A stretch of 8,477 bases of DNA, from contig JBOGWP010000210.1 of the NCBI GenBank assembly GCA_050693875.1, positions 1-8,477 of the forward strand. Direction: 5' to 3'. Positions 1 to 6,732 of this stretch are shown in pieces. Position 1 is the first letter of the stretch. The number at the start of each line of letters is the position of its first letter. Below the pieces are notes generated by a model. It saw nothing but the letters and a program-made list of their open reading frames with translations, had not been told where the DNA came from and made no database searches. The DNA comes from JBOGWP01 sp050693875. Its GTDB lineage: Bacteria; Actinomycetota; CADDZG01; JAHWKV01; JBOGWP01. Both the position numbers and the translations under genes were made by a program.

Positions 1-1
1 T

Positions 2-496
2 GCCCGGGCCGAGGCGATCGTCGACGAGCTGCGGGCCGAGGCCTCGGAGGCGGTCGAGACCCTGCGGGATCTGGCCCGGGGGATCTATCCCCCCCTGCTT
101 GCCGACCAGGGAGTGGCGGCTGCGCTGCGGGGCCATCTCGCCAAGGTCGGGGCGGAGGCCTCGGTCGAAGACCATCTCGAGGGGGCCCGCTTCGATCCCC
201 AGGTGGAGGCGGCGGTGTACTTCTGTGTCCGGGAGGCGGTCCAGAACGCCTCCAAGCACGTCCCCGGGGCCGCCCTCTCGATCCGCCTGGAGGCCGAGGA
301 GGGCGAGCTGTCGTTCGAGGTCCACGACGCCGGGCCGGGCTTCGATGCCTCCTCGGTCAGGCGGGGGGCAGGGACCCAGAACATGTCCGACCGCATCGAG
401 GCCCTCGGGGGGTCGATTCGGATCGAGTCCGAGCCCGGCAAGGGGACGATGGTGGTGGGGCGGGTGCCGGTGCGGGCACTGGAGCCGATGGGATGA
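2..496 (+). CDS. Sensor histidine kinase, C-terminal part (5' end outside window)
   Basis: This is the C-terminal end of a NarL/DesK-type sensor kinase; the reading frame is open from base 2 to the TGA at 494-496. The first visible residues, including LRDLARGIYPPLLADQG, are the end of the HisKA_3 dimerisation region. The HATPase_c domain follows, with an N-box (REAVQNASKH), a G1 box (DAGPGFD) and a G2-like box (GAGTQNMSDR, where many relatives have GxGLxxMxxR). The phospho-accepting histidine and any sensor domain lie upstream of the window. It would autophosphorylate and pass phosphate to a response regulator, plausibly one of the two encoded at 2635-3779. Its stop overlaps the start of the next kinase (ATGA, 493-496), so the two are probably translationally coupled. 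The two kinases are clear paralogues: both carry FDPxVEAAVYFC before the N-box. Confidence 0.9.
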   Translation, partial: ARAEAIVDELRAEASEAVETLRDLARGIYPPLLADQGVAAALRGHLAKVGAEASVEDHLEGARFDPQVEAAVYFCVREAVQNASKHVPGAALSIRLEAEEGELSFEVHDAGPGFDASSVRRGAGTQNMSDRIEALGGSIRIESEPGKGTMVVGRVPVRALEPMG

Positions 497-2609
497 GGGC
501 GCGCGCCGCCTCGCGACTGGCGTGGGGGCTCTGGGCGGCAGCCCTGCTCCTCGCCGTCGCGGCCGCCACCTTCCTGGTGCTCGGCCGCTCGGCATCCCAA
601 CCGGGCGGGACCTTCGGATTCCGGGGGTTCTCCGCCCTCTTCGCCGTCGCCTTCGGGACGGTGGGGGCGATGGTCGCCTCCCGAAGGCCGGAGAACCCGA
701 TCGGGTGCTCTTCCTGGCGATGGGGGTGGCGTCCGGCTTTCAGGAGCTCTGCCACCAATACGCGATCTACACCGTGCTCGCCCGCCCCGTGAGTCTGCCG
801 GGCGGCGAAATTGCGGCCTGGTTCCCCTCCTGGATCTGGATCCCGATCACCGGAGTGGGCACGACGCTGCTCTTTCTTCTCTTCTCCACAGGACGGCTTC
901 TTTCCAAGAGGTGGCGGGTCGTCGCCTCGCTCGCGGTGCTGGGAATCGCGGCCTCCTCTGCCGGCTTCGCCCTGGTTCCGGGGCCGCTCGAGAACTTCCG
1001 TCCGGTCGACAACCCGTTCGGCGTGGGGCGAGTGGCCGACCTCAACCTTGTCGGGACGTGGGGGCTGTCGCTGTACGGAATGGCTGTCGTGGTCTCGGCG
1101 GGCTCTGTGTTCCTTCGCTTCCGGCGGGCGAGCGGGGTCGAGCGCCAGCAGCTCAAGTGGTTCGCCTTGGCGGCGGCGCTCGTCGCCATCGCCCTCACCC
1201 TGAGCTTCACGCTGGCCGACCCTGCCGCTCATCCCGGGGAGGAATGGCGCGGGATCGACGTGGTTGTCATCCTCTCGTTCCTCTCCGTCCCGATCTCGAC
1301 CGGCATCGCGATCCTGCGTCACCGCCTGTTCGACATCGACGTCGTGATCAGCAAGGCGCTGGTCTTCGGCATCCTCGCCGCGTTCATCACGGTCGTCTAC
1401 GCCGTCGTCGTGATCGGCATCGGGGCCATTGTGGGTTCCGGGAGCCGAGCGAACCTGTTTCTTTCCGTAGCCGCTACCGCGCTCGTGGCGATCGCGTTCG
1501 ACCCGGCGCGCCGGCGCGTTCGCGCATTCGCCAACCGGCTGGTCTACGGGCAGCGGGCGACCCCGTACGAGGCGATGTCGGAGTTCTCCCATCGCATGGC
1601 CGGCGCGCTCTCGCCGAAGGAGGTCCTGCCGAGGATGGCCGAAGCGGCGGCCCGCGGCGTGGGAGCCACGAGAGCTCGCGTCCGTGTCTTCTTGCCCGAC
1701 GACGACGAGCGGTCCGCGGTCTGGCCGGCAGGCGAAGAGGCGATGTTCGTCAGGACGATCGCCGTCGATCACCAGGGCGGGGCCGTCGGCGAGATCGCCG
1801 TGGCCAAGCCCCCTTCCGAGCCTCTCACCCCCGCCGAGGAGCGGCTCCTCGCCGACCTCGCTTCGCAGGCCGGCCTCGCGCTGCACAACGTTCGCCTCAC
1901 CCTCGAGCTCCAGGCCCGCCTCGATCAGATCTCCGCCCAGGCCGCGGAGCTCCGGGCCTCTCGGCAGCGGATCGTTGCGGCACAGGACACCGAGCGCCGG
2001 CGCCTGGAGCGCGACATCCACGACGGTGCCCAGCAGCAGCTGGTCTCGATGGCGGTCAAGCTGCGCCTGGCGAAGCAGCTGATCGGGAGGGATCCCGTCA
2101 AGGCGGAGGGGATTCTCGACGGACTCGGCATCGAGGCGGCGGAGGCGATCGACTCGCTGCGCGACCTCGCCCGCGGGATCTTCCCGCCGCTCCTCGCCGA
2201 CAAGGGCCTCGTGCCGGCCCTCTCTGCGCACATCGCCAAGCGTGAGCTTCCCGCGCGCATCAGCGCCGGCGACGGTCTCGCTGCGGAGCGCTTCGACCCG
2301 CACGTCGAGGCGGCGGTGTACTTCTGCTGCCTCGAGGCCCTGCAGAACGCTGCGAAGCATGCTGGCGGCAGCTTGATCGAGCTGCGGATCGCCCACCAGG
2401 ATGGCTGGCTGGAGTTCGTGGTGAAGGATGCAGAGCCGGGCTTCGACCCCTCCTCGGTGCGGCGCGGATCCGGCCTTCGGAACATGGTGGACCGGGTGGA
2501 GGCGCTCGGCGGCACCCTTCGCCTCGACTCGTCGGGTCTCGGGACCGAGATCGTGGGGCGGATTCCCGTGCGGCCGGTCCGGATGGAAACCCTGGTCCCC
2601 GTGCCCTGA
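493..2609 (+). CDS. Membrane sensor histidine kinase (NarL/HisKA_3 type) with an apparent frameshift
   Basis: The gene starts at ATG 493, with GGAG at 481-484 as a good SD and a 4-bp overlap with the preceding kinase. Residues 1-71 (MRARAASRL to RPENPIG) read in one frame. The family-like continuation (LFLAMGVASGFQ) reads in the next frame from 708, so one base appears missing at 706-707; restoring it gives NPIGWLFLAMG and a 705-residue protein. Residues are numbered on that restored protein. About ten hydrophobic segments occupy residues 9-340. A GAF-like domain follows (about 359-490), then a short coiled coil (LELQARLDQISAQAAEL). The H-box ERDIHDGAQQQL has the phospho-acceptor His510, the N-box has Asn619 (LEALQNAAKH), and the G1 box begins at Asp646 (DAEPGFD). 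As given, translation would end at 792, unless a second product starts at ATG 720. The shift may be a sequencing error, a recent mutation or, less likely, programmed. The kinase identity is secure. Confidence 0.85.
703..710 (+). other. Frameshift site in the second histidine kinase
   Basis: Frame 1 codons end sensibly at GGG 703-705 (NPIG). Frame 0 becomes sensible from CTC 708-710 (LFLAMG). The two bases TG at 706-707 lie between them, and a single added G would give TGG (Trp) and join the frames. Past this point frame 1 becomes Ser/Arg/Trp-rich and hits a stop at 790-792. Before it, frame 0 is Arg-rich, shadow-like sequence. There is no obvious slippery heptamer, so a simple deletion or a sequencing error is preferred. 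Confidence 0.75.
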
Positions 2610-2610
2610 C

Positions 2611-2651
2611 CGGCGAAGCGGGAACGGGACGAGATTATTGCGGCTTCGCCG
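2611..2651. terminator. Possible bidirectional terminator between convergent genes
   Basis: A perfect 9-bp inverted repeat, CGGCGAAGC (2611-2619) and GCTTCGCCG (2643-2651), surrounds the 25-nt gap between the second kinase stop (2609) and the receiver gene stop (2635). The loop is 23 nt. A competing small hairpin, GCGGC-TTC-GCCGC, sits at 2640-2652. There is no U-tract, so intrinsic termination is uncertain. Confidence 0.3.
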
Positions 2652-3015
2652 CCTCCCAGGCATCTGCGAGGCGGTCCGGCCCGAACACCGACTTCGGGAT
2701 GTAGGCGGAGGCCCCGCACTCCGCCGCCCGCGGCGCGTACTCCTCCTCCTCGTACGTCGAGAGGAGCAGGATCACCACCCGCGTGGAGTCGGAGATGATC
2801 TGGCGGGTGGCGTCGAGGCCGTTGATGCCGGGCAGGTTGACGTCCATGAGGACGAGGTCGGGGTCGAGCTCGCGGGCCATCCGTACCGAGGCCTCGCCGG
2901 TGTCGGCCTCCCCCACCACCTCGAAGCCGTCAGTCGCCTCCACCACCATCCGCGCGGCCATGCGGAAGGGCTCCTGGTCGTCGACGATCAGCACGCGCAC
3001 TTCGCCATTCTCCAT
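2635..3015 (-). CDS. Single-domain response regulator (receiver only)
   Basis: This encodes a 126-residue CheY-like receiver domain with no output domain. The acidic pair D12/D13 (VLIVDDQEP), the phospho-acceptor D58 (LVLMDVNLPG), S86/T87 (LLLSTYE) and K108 (YIPKS) are all present, so it should be phosphorylated normally. The protein ends soon after helix 5, and the stop lies 25 bp from the convergent kinase gene, leaving no room for a lost helix-turn-helix. The ATG at 3015 is chosen because the receiver fold begins there; a GTG at 3033 would add six residues. Neither has an SD. GACGAT lies 8 nt upstream of the ATG, a weaker match to the leaderless spacing seen at other genes here. It probably acts as a phosphate shuttle or sink, or by protein contact, for the adjacent kinases; this role is inferred from context. 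Confidence 0.88.
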   Translation of the reverse strand: MENGEVRVLIVDDQEPFRMAARMVVEATDGFEVVGEADTGEASVRMARELDPDLVLMDVNLPGINGLDATRQIISDSTRVVILLLSTYEEEEYAPRAAECGASAYIPKSVFGPDRLADAWEAAKPQ

Positions 3016-3023
3016 TTGTCGCA

Positions 3024-3029
3024 ATCGTC
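3024..3029 (-). promoter_or_regulatory. Weak -10-like hexamer (GACGAT) before the receiver gene
   Basis: GACGAT sits exactly 8 nt before ATG 3015, the same distance as the better hexamers before 4228, 7122 and 8028. Its first base departs from the TANNNT pattern and no -35 is visible. It is listed for comparison only. Confidence 0.2.
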
Positions 3030-3077
3030 GCACCGCCCGGCGGCATTGACCATCGTGCTCTCACGTCTATTCGTGGT

Positions 3078-3089
3078 GGGGCTAGCCCC
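3078..3089. repeat. 12-bp perfect palindrome between the two response regulator genes
   Basis: GGGGCTAGCCCC lies in the 86-nt gap between the NarL-type regulator stop (3102) and the receiver gene start (3015). It could be a regulator-binding site for the receiver gene, or a short hairpin in the upstream gene's transcript. Nothing in the sequence decides which. Confidence 0.35.
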
Positions 3090-3101
3090 CCTGCAATCCG
3101 G

Positions 3102-3779
3102 TCACGGCGCGGCGGCTCCCTGGTCGGCGAGGAACAGCAGCACGGCCTTCACCCGGCGATGGACCTCGGTCTCCTCGGCAAGCCCGAGCTTGGCGAAGAT
3201 CGAGTTGATGTGCTTCTCCACCGCGCGGTCGCCCAGCATCAGGGCCGAGGCGATGGCGGCGTTGTTCGAGCCTTTGGCCATCTCCGCAAGCACCTCGCGC
3301 TCGCGCGGAGTCAGGTCGTGCAGGGGCGAGTGGGCCTCGCGCGACCGGGCGGCAACCAGCGCGTCGACGATCTTGGCGTCGACCACCGATCCGCCTCTGG
3401 CGACCTCCCGGACGGCCGCGACCAGGTGATCCAGGTCGGCTACACGTTCCTTCAGCAGGTAGCCGCGCCGCTCGGATCCCTTGTCGAACAGGCTGAGCGC
3501 GTAGGAGGCCTCGGCGTACTGGGACAGCACCACGACCCCGACCTCCGGGCGCTCCCGGCGCAGCTGCTCTGCCGCCCTGATCCCCTCGTCGGTGCCGGTC
3601 GGGGGCATTCGAATATCCGTCAGGACGACGTCGGGGGAATGCTCCTCGACCGCCGCGAGCAGGGAGTCGAGGTCCTCGCAGACGGCGACGAGCTCGAGAT
3701 CGGGCTCGCTCTCGATGAGCTTCCGTACTCCCTCACGGAGCAGGTAGCTGTCCTCGGCGAGGATGACGCGGACCCCCAC
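3102..3779 (-). CDS. NarL/LuxR-family response regulator
   Basis: This is a 225-residue two-domain regulator from GTG 3779, a normal length for the family. The receiver domain has E9/D10 (VILAEDSYLLREGV), the phospho-acceptor D55 (VVLTDIRMPP), S86 and K110 (YLLKERV). A linker leads to a LuxR-type helix-turn-helix at about 155-215 (LTPREREVLAEMAKGSNNAAIA, then AVEKHINSIFAKLGL). It should bind DNA as a dimer when phosphorylated by a HisKA_3 kinase, most likely one of the two encoded just upstream on the other strand. The start at 3779 gives the usual beginning M-GVRVILAED; the GTG at 3812 would add 11 residues and lies 26 nt after the stop of the upstream gene. TAAGCT is 7 nt before the 3779 GTG. 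Confidence 0.92.
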   Translation of the reverse strand: MGVRVILAEDSYLLREGVRKLIESEPDLELVAVCEDLDSLLAAVEEHSPDVVLTDIRMPPTGTDEGIRAAEQLRRERPEVGVVVLSQYAEASYALSLFDKGSERRGYLLKERVADLDHLVAAVREVARGGSVVDAKIVDALVAARSREAHSPLHDLTPREREVLAEMAKGSNNAAIASALMLGDRAVEKHINSIFAKLGLAEETEVHRRVKAVLLFLADQGAAAP

Positions 3780-3786
3780 GCTCAGG

Positions 3787-3792
3787 AGCTTA
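3787..3792 (-). promoter_or_regulatory. Possible -10 element (TAAGCT) for a leaderless response regulator mRNA
   Basis: TAAGCT fits TANNNT and is 7 nt upstream of the preferred GTG start at 3779, so transcription could begin at or next to the start codon. An AGGA 13 nt upstream of the GTG is too far away to be a convincing SD. No clear -35 is seen. Confidence 0.35.
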
Positions 3793-3838
3793 TCCTGACG
3801 CCGTCCCGGCACGGCGGACGCCGGGGTTATCGGGATGC

Positions 3839-4228
3839 CTATTCGGCGCCGCGCGCCTTCTGCAGCTTGATGCGAGCGACCTTGACGTAGTTGCGGGCCA
3901 GGGCCTGCTGCTGGGCCTCGAGTGCGTCGAGGGTCATCTTGAACGCCTCGACGGCATCGTAGAGCATCTGCTCCGCGGGATCCTCGATGCTCTCCCAGGC
4001 GTAGAGGCCCCAGGGCACCACGTTCTGCAGCGAGGCGAAAACCACCCGGGCGTCATGGAGGCTGACCGTACCCTCGACGGCCGCCTCGAAGGTCGGGATG
4101 GCCTCCTCGATCGCATCGGGGGCGTTACGTTCGCTCGATGCCTGACTCTCGCTGGGAGCCGCGTCGGGGGGTGCGGACTCGGCCGGCTCGATGGGGGCGC
4201 TGCCGTTCCTGGTCCCTTCGGGTTCCAT
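3839..4228 (-). CDS. Uncharacterised small protein, disordered N-terminus and helical C-terminus
   Basis: This is a 129-residue protein I do not recognise. Residues 1 to about 40 are rich in Pro, Ser, Ala and Glu and are probably disordered. The rest looks alpha-helical, with two parts: FEAAVEGTVSLHDARVVFASLQ and, near the end, a Gln/Ala/Lys helix (DALEAQQQALARNYVKVA). It has no signal peptide, membrane segment or cysteine. It is encoded upstream of the NarL-type regulator on the same strand, with 26 to 59 nt between depending on the start used there, so co-transcription is possible. It is divergent from the ATP-grasp ligase gene across a 64-nt gap. ATG 4228 has no SD, but a TATGAT hexamer 8 nt upstream suggests a leaderless mRNA. 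Codon use matches the neighbours, which supports a real gene. Confidence 0.7.
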   Translation of the reverse strand: MEPEGTRNGSAPIEPAESAPPDAAPSESQASSERNAPDAIEEAIPTFEAAVEGTVSLHDARVVFASLQNVVPWGLYAWESIEDPAEQMLYDAVEAFKMTLDALEAQQQALARNYVKVARIKLQKARGAE

Positions 4229-4236
4229 GACGGACC

Positions 4237-4242
4237 ATCATA
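4237..4242 (-). promoter_or_regulatory. -10 element (TATGAT) for the small helical protein gene
   Basis: TATGAT is one mismatch from TATAAT and lies exactly 8 nt before ATG 4228. This places the expected transcription start at the start codon and explains the lack of an SD. No convincing -35 is seen. Confidence 0.5.
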
Positions 4243-4271
4243 GACGACGCCATCAACTCGCCCGGCCGCCG

Positions 4272-4277
4272 TATATT
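4272..4277 (+). promoter_or_regulatory. -10 element (TATATT) for the ATP-grasp ligase operon
   Basis: TATATT stands out in GC-rich sequence within the divergent intergenic region. A start of transcription about 7 nt downstream would give a leader of roughly 8-9 nt to ATG 4293. No -35 match was found at normal spacing. Confidence 0.45.
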
Positions 4278-4292
4278 CGCGAAACGCAATCG

Positions 4293-5864
4293 ATGACGGG
4301 AGTAAAGAGGAGGACACCGATCACGACTCCTCCGACGAACCTTCCGGGGAGGCTCCCCGGCCACGATGCCTTCGAGGCGCTCCAGCAGCGCCTCGTTCCG
4401 CTCTGGGCGTCGATGGGCAAGATGAACCAAGACCCGCAGACCATCGTGGTGCTGCCGTCGCTCTCCTTCGACCCGCGGGCCCTCTCGGGACTCACCGGCA
4501 TCTCTCACTACGAGGAACGCTTCCTGTTCCTCCTGATCCTGCTGCGCCAGCCCAACGCAAAGGTCGTCTACCTGAGCTCCGAGCCCATCCTGCCCAGCAT
4601 CATCGAGTACTACCTCCACCTGCTGCCGGGCGTGATCCCGAGCAACGCCCGCCGGCGCCTGTTCCTGGTCTCGCCCATGGACGGCTCGGTCCGCCCGCTC
4701 ACCGAGAAACTGCTCGAGCGGCCCCGGCTCCTGGATCACATCCGCAGTCTCGTCGACGACCCTCACCGAGCCCACATCGTCCCGTTCAACACCACCGAGC
4801 TCGAGCGCGAGCTGGCGCTGCGGCTCGACGTCCCGATCTACGGGCCCGACCCGAAGCACCTGTTCTTCGGGACCAAGAGCGGAGGCAGGCGCCTGTTCGC
4901 CGACGAGGGGGTCCCGCACCCAGCCGGACGCGAGGACCTGACCAGCCTCGACGAGGTGGTCAAGGCCATCGTGGAGGTGCGGACGGAGCGGCCCGGGATC
5001 GAGGAGATCATCGTGAAGACGAACGGGGGGCTGAGCGGGCTCGGCAACGTCGACGTCGACCTGCGGGGAGCCCGTCCCCCGGGCGACCCCGGCGAGGCCA
5101 TCGATATCGAGCAGCGCTTCCGATCGGTCCTCGGCGACCATGCCGAGGGCTACCTGGAATCACTCGGCGCCGAGGGTGGCGTCGTCGAAGAGCGCGTCGG
5201 CGGCGAGGAGGTCCGCAGTCCCAGCGTCCAATTCCGTATCACTCCGCTCGGCGAGGTCGAGATCCTCTCCACCCACGACCAGGTGCTCGGGGGCGACACC
5301 GGGCAGGTCTACCTCGGTGCGCGGTTTCCTGCCGATCCCGCCTACGCTCGGAGGATCACCGACGAGACCGCCAAGGTCGCCGATCGGCTGGCCCGAGAGG
5401 GCGTGATCGGGCGAGCGGGGGCGGACTTCGTCGTGGTCCGGAGGGGCGGCACCTGGAAGCCGTGGGCGATCGAGCTCAACCTGCGCCGCGGCGGCACGAC
5501 CCACCCCTTCCTCACCCTTCAGTTCCTGACCGACGGCGTCTACCGGCGAGACGAGGCCGTCTTCGTGGCGCCGAGCGGGAAGCGGAAGTACTTCGTGGCG
5601 AGCGACCATGTCGAGGCCCCGACCTATCGCGGGCTCACTCCCGAGGATCTCTTCGACGTGGCAGTCCAGCACGGCCTCCACTTCAACCCGACCTCCCAGA
5701 CCGGCATCGTGTTCCACATGATGGGCGCGATCTCCGAGATCGGACGCACCGGGCTCACCGCGGTGGCCGACTCGCCCGCGGAGGCCGACGGCCTCTGCGA
5801 GCGGACGCAGCGCGCGCTCGACGAGGCGGCGCAGCACACCTTCGTCGAGCGCTGGAGCCGGTGA
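4293..5864 (+). CDS. ATP-grasp ligase, PGM1 (pheganomycin peptide ligase)-like
   Basis: This is a 523-residue protein from ATG 4293. It matches my recollection of the PGM1-related peptide ligase family, in which an ATP-grasp domain activates a carboxylate as acyl phosphate and joins it to an amine. Visible features in order: an N-terminal region with FEALQQRLVPLW and YYLHLLPGVIPSNARRRL; a nucleotide-binding segment with K242 followed by a Gly-rich loop (IIVKTNGGLSGLGN); the metal-binding E394/N396/R398 motif (AIELNLRRGGTTHP); and a PGM1_C-like end from about residue 443 (GLHFNPTSQTGIVFHMMG, then TGLTAVADS). It has no signal peptide, so it is presumably cytosolic. The amidotransferase-like gene starts 4 nt after its stop, so the two probably act on one product. 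ATG 4293 lacks an SD. GAGGAGG at 4307-4313 precedes an in-frame ATC at 4320, leaving the start in some doubt. The substrate cannot be read from the sequence. Confidence 0.85.
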   Translation: MTGVKRRTPITTPPTNLPGRLPGHDAFEALQQRLVPLWASMGKMNQDPQTIVVLPSLSFDPRALSGLTGISHYEERFLFLLILLRQPNAKVVYLSSEPILPSIIEYYLHLLPGVIPSNARRRLFLVSPMDGSVRPLTEKLLERPRLLDHIRSLVDDPHRAHIVPFNTTELERELALRLDVPIYGPDPKHLFFGTKSGGRRLFADEGVPHPAGREDLTSLDEVVKAIVEVRTERPGIEEIIVKTNGGLSGLGNVDVDLRGARPPGDPGEAIDIEQRFRSVLGDHAEGYLESLGAEGGVVEERVGGEEVRSPSVQFRITPLGEVEILSTHDQVLGGDTGQVYLGARFPADPAYARRITDETAKVADRLAREGVIGRAGADFVVVRRGGTWKPWAIELNLRRGGTTHPFLTLQFLTDGVYRRDEAVFVAPSGKRKYFVASDHVEAPTYRGLTPEDLFDVAVQHGLHFNPTSQTGIVFHMMGAISEIGRTGLTAVADSPAEADGLCERTQRALDEAAQHTFVERWSR

Positions 5865-5868
5865 CGGG

Positions 5869-6714
5869 ATGTGCGAGCTCCTCGGGATCTCGGTCCACCC
5901 TCCCGCCACGATGGACGTGTACTTCAAGGCGTTCCGGTCGCGGGCGGTCGAGAACCAGTCGGGATGGGGGGTCGGCTGGTACGAGGGGCAGGTCGCCCAC
6001 GTCATCAAGGAGCCCGCACGCGCCGACCACAGCGAGACGGCCACCGCGCTGATCGACACTCCCCCGTCCAGCGACCTGTTCCTGATCCACGTGCGCTACG
6101 CGACGGTCGGGCGGGTGTCGGTTGCGAACACCCACCCGTTCCTAGCCCGGCTCGGTGATCAGGAATGGATCTTCGAACACAACGGCACCGTCGAAGACAT
6201 CGATGGGTTGTCGACGGGGATCTTCCGCGTCGAGGGCGACACCGACTCGGAGGTTGCCTTCTACTACCTGCTCACGAGGCTCGGCCACCTCCCCGAGGGG
6301 GCCGGCGACACCGAGGCTGCCTCCGAAGTCCACGAGGTCGCCCGCGAGCTGTCTCGTCGCGGCCAGTCCAACTTCCTCCTGAGCGACGGGAGGACCCTCT
6401 ACGCCTACTACGACGGACACCGGACGCTGCATTACGTCGAGCGCCACGCCTCCTACGGCAAGGTGCGCATCGCCGACGACGAAGACTACACCGTCGACCT
6501 GGAGATCCCCTTCGACCCCGATGAGCGAGCCGTCATCGTCGCGTCGCTCCCGCTGACGAAGGAGCGGTGGACCTCCCTCCGCCCAGGCGAGCTGCTGATC
6601 TGCCGGGACGGCGCGGTCGTCGACGTCTTGCCGCCCGAGGGCCCGCCCCTCGACGGGCCGCGGCCGGGCTCGGCGGAGGCGGCGGGCCGGACGTCTGCGG
6701 GAGCGCGCGACTAG
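5869..6714 (+). CDS. Class II glutamine amidotransferase-like protein (GATase_4, YafJ/EgtC type)
   Basis: This is a 281-residue N-terminal-nucleophile enzyme. It starts MCELLGISV, so removal of Met1 exposes the catalytic Cys2. Other class II amidotransferase signatures are R76 (HVRYATVG), the NTHPF stretch 87-91, the oxyanion-hole N105/G106 (EHNGTV) and a GDTDSE substrate-binding motif at 123-128. The enzyme stands alone with no synthase domain, so it either feeds ammonia to a partner or hydrolyses a gamma-glutamyl amide, as EgtC does in ergothioneine synthesis. The partner is probably the ATP-grasp ligase encoded 4 nt upstream; GGAG at 5854-5857 is a weak, distant SD, consistent with coupled translation. 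The last 25 or so residues are Gly/Pro/Ala-rich and probably disordered. Confidence 0.9.
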   Translation: MCELLGISVHPPATMDVYFKAFRSRAVENQSGWGVGWYEGQVAHVIKEPARADHSETATALIDTPPSSDLFLIHVRYATVGRVSVANTHPFLARLGDQEWIFEHNGTVEDIDGLSTGIFRVEGDTDSEVAFYYLLTRLGHLPEGAGDTEAASEVHEVARELSRRGQSNFLLSDGRTLYAYYDGHRTLHYVERHASYGKVRIADDEDYTVDLEIPFDPDERAVIVASLPLTKERWTSLRPGELLICRDGAVVDVLPPEGPPLDGPRPGSAEAAGRTSAGARD

Positions 6715-6732
6715 CTGCGCTCAGGCGCGCTC
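6701..6732. terminator. Possible bidirectional hairpin between convergent genes
   Basis: A perfect 8-bp inverted repeat, GAGCGCGC (6701-6708) and GCGCGCTC (6725-6732), with a 16-nt loop spans the two facing stop codons (6714 and 6721). It would form a stable GC-rich stem in either transcript. No T-tract follows, so it may act as a stability element or weak terminator. Confidence 0.35.

Noticed and set aside
99..705. Reading the second kinase as one unbroken 836-residue protein starting at 99
   Set aside because: Residues before about 705 in that frame are Arg/Gly/Ser-rich shadow sequence. They overlap the real end of the first kinase and the real first 71 residues of the second, both in other frames.
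357..2663. 768-codon open frame on the minus strand opposite the second kinase
   Set aside because: It is rich in Arg, Gly, Asp and Pro with no recognisable domain, and it lies antisense to a kinase with all expected motifs. Long antisense frames are usual at this GC content.
2635..2663. A degraded helix-turn-helix after the receiver-only regulator
   Set aside because: The stop is 25 bp from the convergent kinase gene, and the sequence beyond is intact kinase coding sequence with no LuxR-like residues.
4125..5141. 338-codon minus-strand frame across the start of the ligase gene
   Set aside because: It is antisense to the ATP-grasp gene, has low-complexity Asp/Glu/Arg/Gly composition and no family match.
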